Shown in pieces: positions 4,152 through 6,398 of a DNA stretch of 6,398 bases. The DNA is from Betaproteobacteria bacterium. GTDB taxonomy: Bacteria; Pseudomonadota; Gammaproteobacteria; Burkholderiales; SG8-39. The DNA lies in contig VBCT01000131.1 in assembly GCA_005882235.1 (NCBI GenBank), forward strand, positions 1-6,398, given 5' to 3'. Position numbers and translations under genes: made by a program. Each line of letters starts with the position of its first letter. The stretch's first letter is position 1. Under the pieces are notes generated by a model, which saw only the letters and a list, made by a program, of their open reading frames with translations, was not told the DNA's origin and searched no databases.

Positions 4152-5819
4152 ATGTCGCAATACGTCTACACCCTGCGCCGGGTCGGCAAGCTCGTGCCCC
4201 CGAAGCGCCAGATCCTCAGGAATATCTCGCTCAATTTCTTTCCCGGCGCGAAGATCGGCGTTCTCGGCCTGAACGGCTCGGGGAAATCCACGCTTCTGAA
4301 GATCATGGCCGGGGTCGAGACGAATTTCGAGGGCGAAGTGACCGCCCTGCCGAACATGAAGATCGGCTTCCTGCCGCAGGAGCCGCAACTCGACCCGGTA
4401 AAGACCGTGCGCGAGGCGGTTGAGGAGGGTCTCGGCGAAACGCTTGCGGCGAAGAAGCGCCTCGACGAGATCTACGCGGCGTACGCGGAGCCCGATGCCG
4501 ATTTCGACAAGCTCGCCGCCGAGCAGGCGAAGCTCGAAGCGATCGTCAACGCCGTTCACGCGGACAGCACGGACCTGCAAATGGAGGTCGCCGCCGACGC
4601 GCTGCGCTTGCCGGCGTGGGACGTCAGGATCGCGCCGCTCTCGGGCGGCGAGAAGCGTCGCGTCGCGCTGTGCCGGCTGCTGCTCTCCAAGCCCGACATC
4701 CTGCTGCTCGATGAGCCCACCAATCACCTCGACGCAGAGAGCGTCCAGTGGCTCGAGCAGTTCCTGCGGAGGTTTCCCGGCACGGTGGTCGCGGTGACGC
4801 ACGACCGCTACTTCCTCGACAACGCGGCCCAGTGGATCCTCGAGCTCGATCGCGGCTACGGAATTCCCTGGGAAGGCAACTACTCCTCCTGGCTCGAGCA
4901 GAAGGAAAAGCGCCTGGAGGTGGAGGAGAAGCAGGAGCAGGCACGCATCAAGTCGATGCAAAAGGAGCTGGAATGGGTGCGGCAGAACCCCAAGGGCCGC
5001 CAGGCGAAGTCGAAGGCGCGCCTCTCGCGCTTCGAGGAACTGTCCTCCCACGAATACCAGAAGCGCAACGAAACTCAGGAAATCTTCATCCCGGTCGCCG
5101 ATCGTCTCGGCGATTCGGTGATCGAGCTGAAGGGCGTCTCCAAGGGCTACGGCGACCGCTTGCTCATCGACGATCTCTCCTTCAGCGTGCCGCCCGGTGC
5201 GATCGTCGGCATCATCGGTCCGAACGGCGCCGGGAAATCGACGCTGTTTCGCATGATCACCGGCAAGGAAAAAGCGGACAAGGGCAAGATCGTCATCGGG
5301 CCGACGGTGAAGATGGCCCACGTGGACCAGTCGCGCGAAGCGCTCGAGGCCGACAAGACGGTATGGGAATTCATCTCGGCCGGCGCCGACATCCTCACCG
5401 TGGGCAAGTTCGAGATGCCTTCGCGCGCCTACCTCGGCCGGTTCAACATCAGGGGGGCCGACCAGCAGAAGAAGCTGGGCACGCTCTCCGGCGGCGAGCG
5501 CGGCCGGGTTCACCTCGCGAAGACGATGCTCGCCGGAGGGAACGTCCTGCTGCTCGACGAGCCGTCGAACGACCTGGACGTGGAAACGCTGCGGGCGCTC
5601 GAGGAAGCGCTCATCGAATTCGCCGGCTGCGTGCTCGTCATCAGCCACGACCGCTGGTTCCTCGACCGGATCGCCACGCACATCCTCGCCTTCGAAGGCG
5701 ATTCGAAGGTGAGCTTCTTTGCCGGGAATTACCAGGAGTACGAAGCCGACAAAGTGAAGCGGCTGGGCGAAGAGGCGGCCAAGCCCAAGCGCATCCGCTA
5801 CAAGCCGTTGAAGAGATGA
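4152..5819 (+). CDS. ettA: Energy-dependent translational throttle protein EttA (ABC-F)
   Basis: EttA is a cytoplasmic ABC-F ATPase that binds the ribosomal E site and gates entry into elongation according to the ATP/ADP state. The 555-residue length equals that of E. coli EttA as I recall it, and the catalytic glutamates fall at the same numbers. Domain 1: Walker A GLNGSGKS (39-46), signature LSGGE (163-167), Walker B LLLDEPTNHLD with Glu188, H-loop His217; the arm insertion is about 95-140. The charged linker that contacts P-site tRNA spans about 242-322. Domain 2: Walker A GPNGAGKS (356-363), signature LSGGE (445-449), Walker B with Glu470, H-loop His499. Domain 2 reads DEPSND where DEPTND is usual, a mild change. 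There are no membrane segments, so it is not a transporter. The start matches the family (MSQYVYTLRRVGK), although no SD is visible. Confidence 0.97.
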   Translation: MSQYVYTLRRVGKLVPPKRQILRNISLNFFPGAKIGVLGLNGSGKSTLLKIMAGVETNFEGEVTALPNMKIGFLPQEPQLDPVKTVREAVEEGLGETLAAKKRLDEIYAAYAEPDADFDKLAAEQAKLEAIVNAVHADSTDLQMEVAADALRLPAWDVRIAPLSGGEKRRVALCRLLLSKPDILLLDEPTNHLDAESVQWLEQFLRRFPGTVVAVTHDRYFLDNAAQWILELDRGYGIPWEGNYSSWLEQKEKRLEVEEKQEQARIKSMQKELEWVRQNPKGRQAKSKARLSRFEELSSHEYQKRNETQEIFIPVADRLGDSVIELKGVSKGYGDRLLIDDLSFSVPPGAIVGIIGPNGAGKSTLFRMITGKEKADKGKIVIGPTVKMAHVDQSREALEADKTVWEFISAGADILTVGKFEMPSRAYLGRFNIRGADQQKKLGTLSGGERGRVHLAKTMLAGGNVLLLDEPSNDLDVETLRALEEALIEFAGCVLVISHDRWFLDRIATHILAFEGDSKVSFFAGNYQEYEADKVKRLGEEAAKPKRIRYKPLKR

Positions 5820-5831
5820 GTCCGGAGATCC

Positions 5832-6398
5832 GTGCCGCTACGCATCGCCATCCCGGACATGGTCTCGCCGTCGTACTTTCCGGCGATCGCCGCGGTCGAG
5901 CTCGGCTGCTTCGACAAGCAGGGTCTGGAGGCGACGATCGAGCTTCTCTTCCCGGTCACGAAGACCTATGAAGCCCTGCGCGAAGGGCGGCTCGACTTCG
6001 TCGGCGGCGCGGCGCACGCAGCGCTCTACGCGTTCCGTGACTGGGCGGGCTGCAAGCTGCTTTGCGCGCTGTCGCAGAACATGTACTGGTTCCTCGTCGT
6101 GCGCAGGGACCTCGGCATCGGGCGCGGCGATCTGCGCGCCTTGAAGGGGCTACGCATCGGCGCGGCGCCCGGCCCGGCGGACGGCCTGAAGCGCATTCTC
6201 GTCGATTCCGGAATCGACCCGGAGCGCGAGGTCGACATCGCTCCCGTGCCCGCGGCCGCAGGCGTGTCCTTCGGCCTCGCAGCAGCGAGAGCGCTCGAAA
6301 AAGGCGTGGTGGACGGCTTCTGGGCGAACGGCATGGCCGCGGAAATCGCCTTGCGCGGCGGCTTCGGCGCGCTCGTGATCGACGCGCGCCGCGGCGAT
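5832..6398 (+). CDS. NMT1/THI5-like substrate-binding-fold protein, 3' end missing
   Basis: The frame from GTG 5832 stays open for 189 codons to the window edge. The translation begins MPLRIAIPDMVSPSYFPAI and continues with AVELGCFDKQGLEATIELL, TKTYEALREGRLDFVGGAAHA, LKGLRIGAAPGP and a DGFWANG segment. This is the order typical of NitT/TauT-type (SsuA, ThiY, NMT1/THI5-like) periplasmic binding proteins, which bind small organic molecules such as sulfonates or pyrimidine precursors. No signal peptide is visible: the first beta strand starts at residue 3. The protein may be cytoplasmic, or the true start may be unusual. GGAG (5824-5827) lies 4 bases before the GTG, and the gap after ettA is 12 bases, so co-transcription is likely. 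An ATG at 5859 would cut into the first strand. The ligand is unknown. Confidence 0.72.
   Translation, partial: MPLRIAIPDMVSPSYFPAIAAVELGCFDKQGLEATIELLFPVTKTYEALREGRLDFVGGAAHAALYAFRDWAGCKLLCALSQNMYWFLVVRRDLGIGRGDLRALKGLRIGAAPGPADGLKRILVDSGIDPEREVDIAPVPAAAGVSFGLAAARALEKGVVDGFWANGMAAEIALRGGFGALVIDARRGD

Noticed and set aside
4077..5681. 534-codon open frame on the minus strand
   Set aside because: It is antisense to ettA, whose full-length match with intact motifs explains the DNA. Long mirror frames are expected in GC-rich coding sequence, and its translation shows no recognisable domain.
4152..5819. Antibiotic-resistance ABC-F protein or ABC transporter ATPase
   Set aside because: Length, the N-terminal MSQYVYTLRRVGK, the arm insertion and the linker sequence all match EttA rather than resistance ABC-F proteins, and there are no membrane domains.
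1..6398. CRISPR arrays, tRNA or rRNA genes, insertion sequences
   Set aside because: I saw no regularly spaced repeats, no cloverleaf-like or rRNA sequence, and no transposase or long terminal inverted repeats.

Overview
The window looks like chromosomal DNA from a GC-rich Gram-negative bacterium, most likely a betaproteobacterium or a close relative. The main reasons are an EttA protein colinear with the proteobacterial family over its full length, a Spy/CpxP-type periplasmic protein linked to an OmpR/EnvZ-class two-component system, and strongly G/C-ending codons in most genes. All complete genes lie on the + strand. Both ends are cut inside genes.

Layout. Positions 1-41 (minus strand) hold the first 13 codons of a divergent Fpg/Nei-family DNA glycosylase. 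The divergent intergenic region carries a perfect GTAAA-N5-GTAAA repeat (51-65), the known CpxR recognition pattern. Next is a Spy/CpxP-like LTxxQ protein with a twin-arginine-type leader (148-672). It is followed by two small membrane-protein genes of lower GC and different codon use: an isoprenylcysteine-methyltransferase-like protein (729-1232) and an unassigned five-helix protein (1313-1978). After these come a translationally coupled response regulator and histidine kinase (2036-2719, 2719-3957), a gap with two mutually exclusive GC-rich stems, the translation factor gene ettA (4152-5819) and, 12 bases later, a periplasmic-binding-protein-like gene that runs off the end (5832-6398 and beyond).

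The most interesting part is 705-1992. The two membrane-protein genes appear to be packaged as integron-type gene cassettes. Each begins at a GTTRRRY-like core (GTTGGGC at 705-711, GTTAGCC at 1276-1282). Each ends at an inverse core that is the exact reverse complement of its own start (GCCCAAC at 1243-1249, GGCTAAC at 1973-1979). That relationship is expected for cassettes that once circularised. The recombination sites are short or degenerate and no integrase is visible, so this would be a relic or an integrase-less cassette pair (CALIN-like). It sits between a CpxP-like gene and the CpxRA-like genes that probably regulate it.

Functionally, the kinase/regulator pair probably senses envelope stress or metals, and the Spy-like chaperone is its probable output through the Cpx-type box. 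EttA is a housekeeping ribosome-associated ATPase. The last gene has a small-molecule-binding fold of the NMT1/THI5-like class but no visible export signal.
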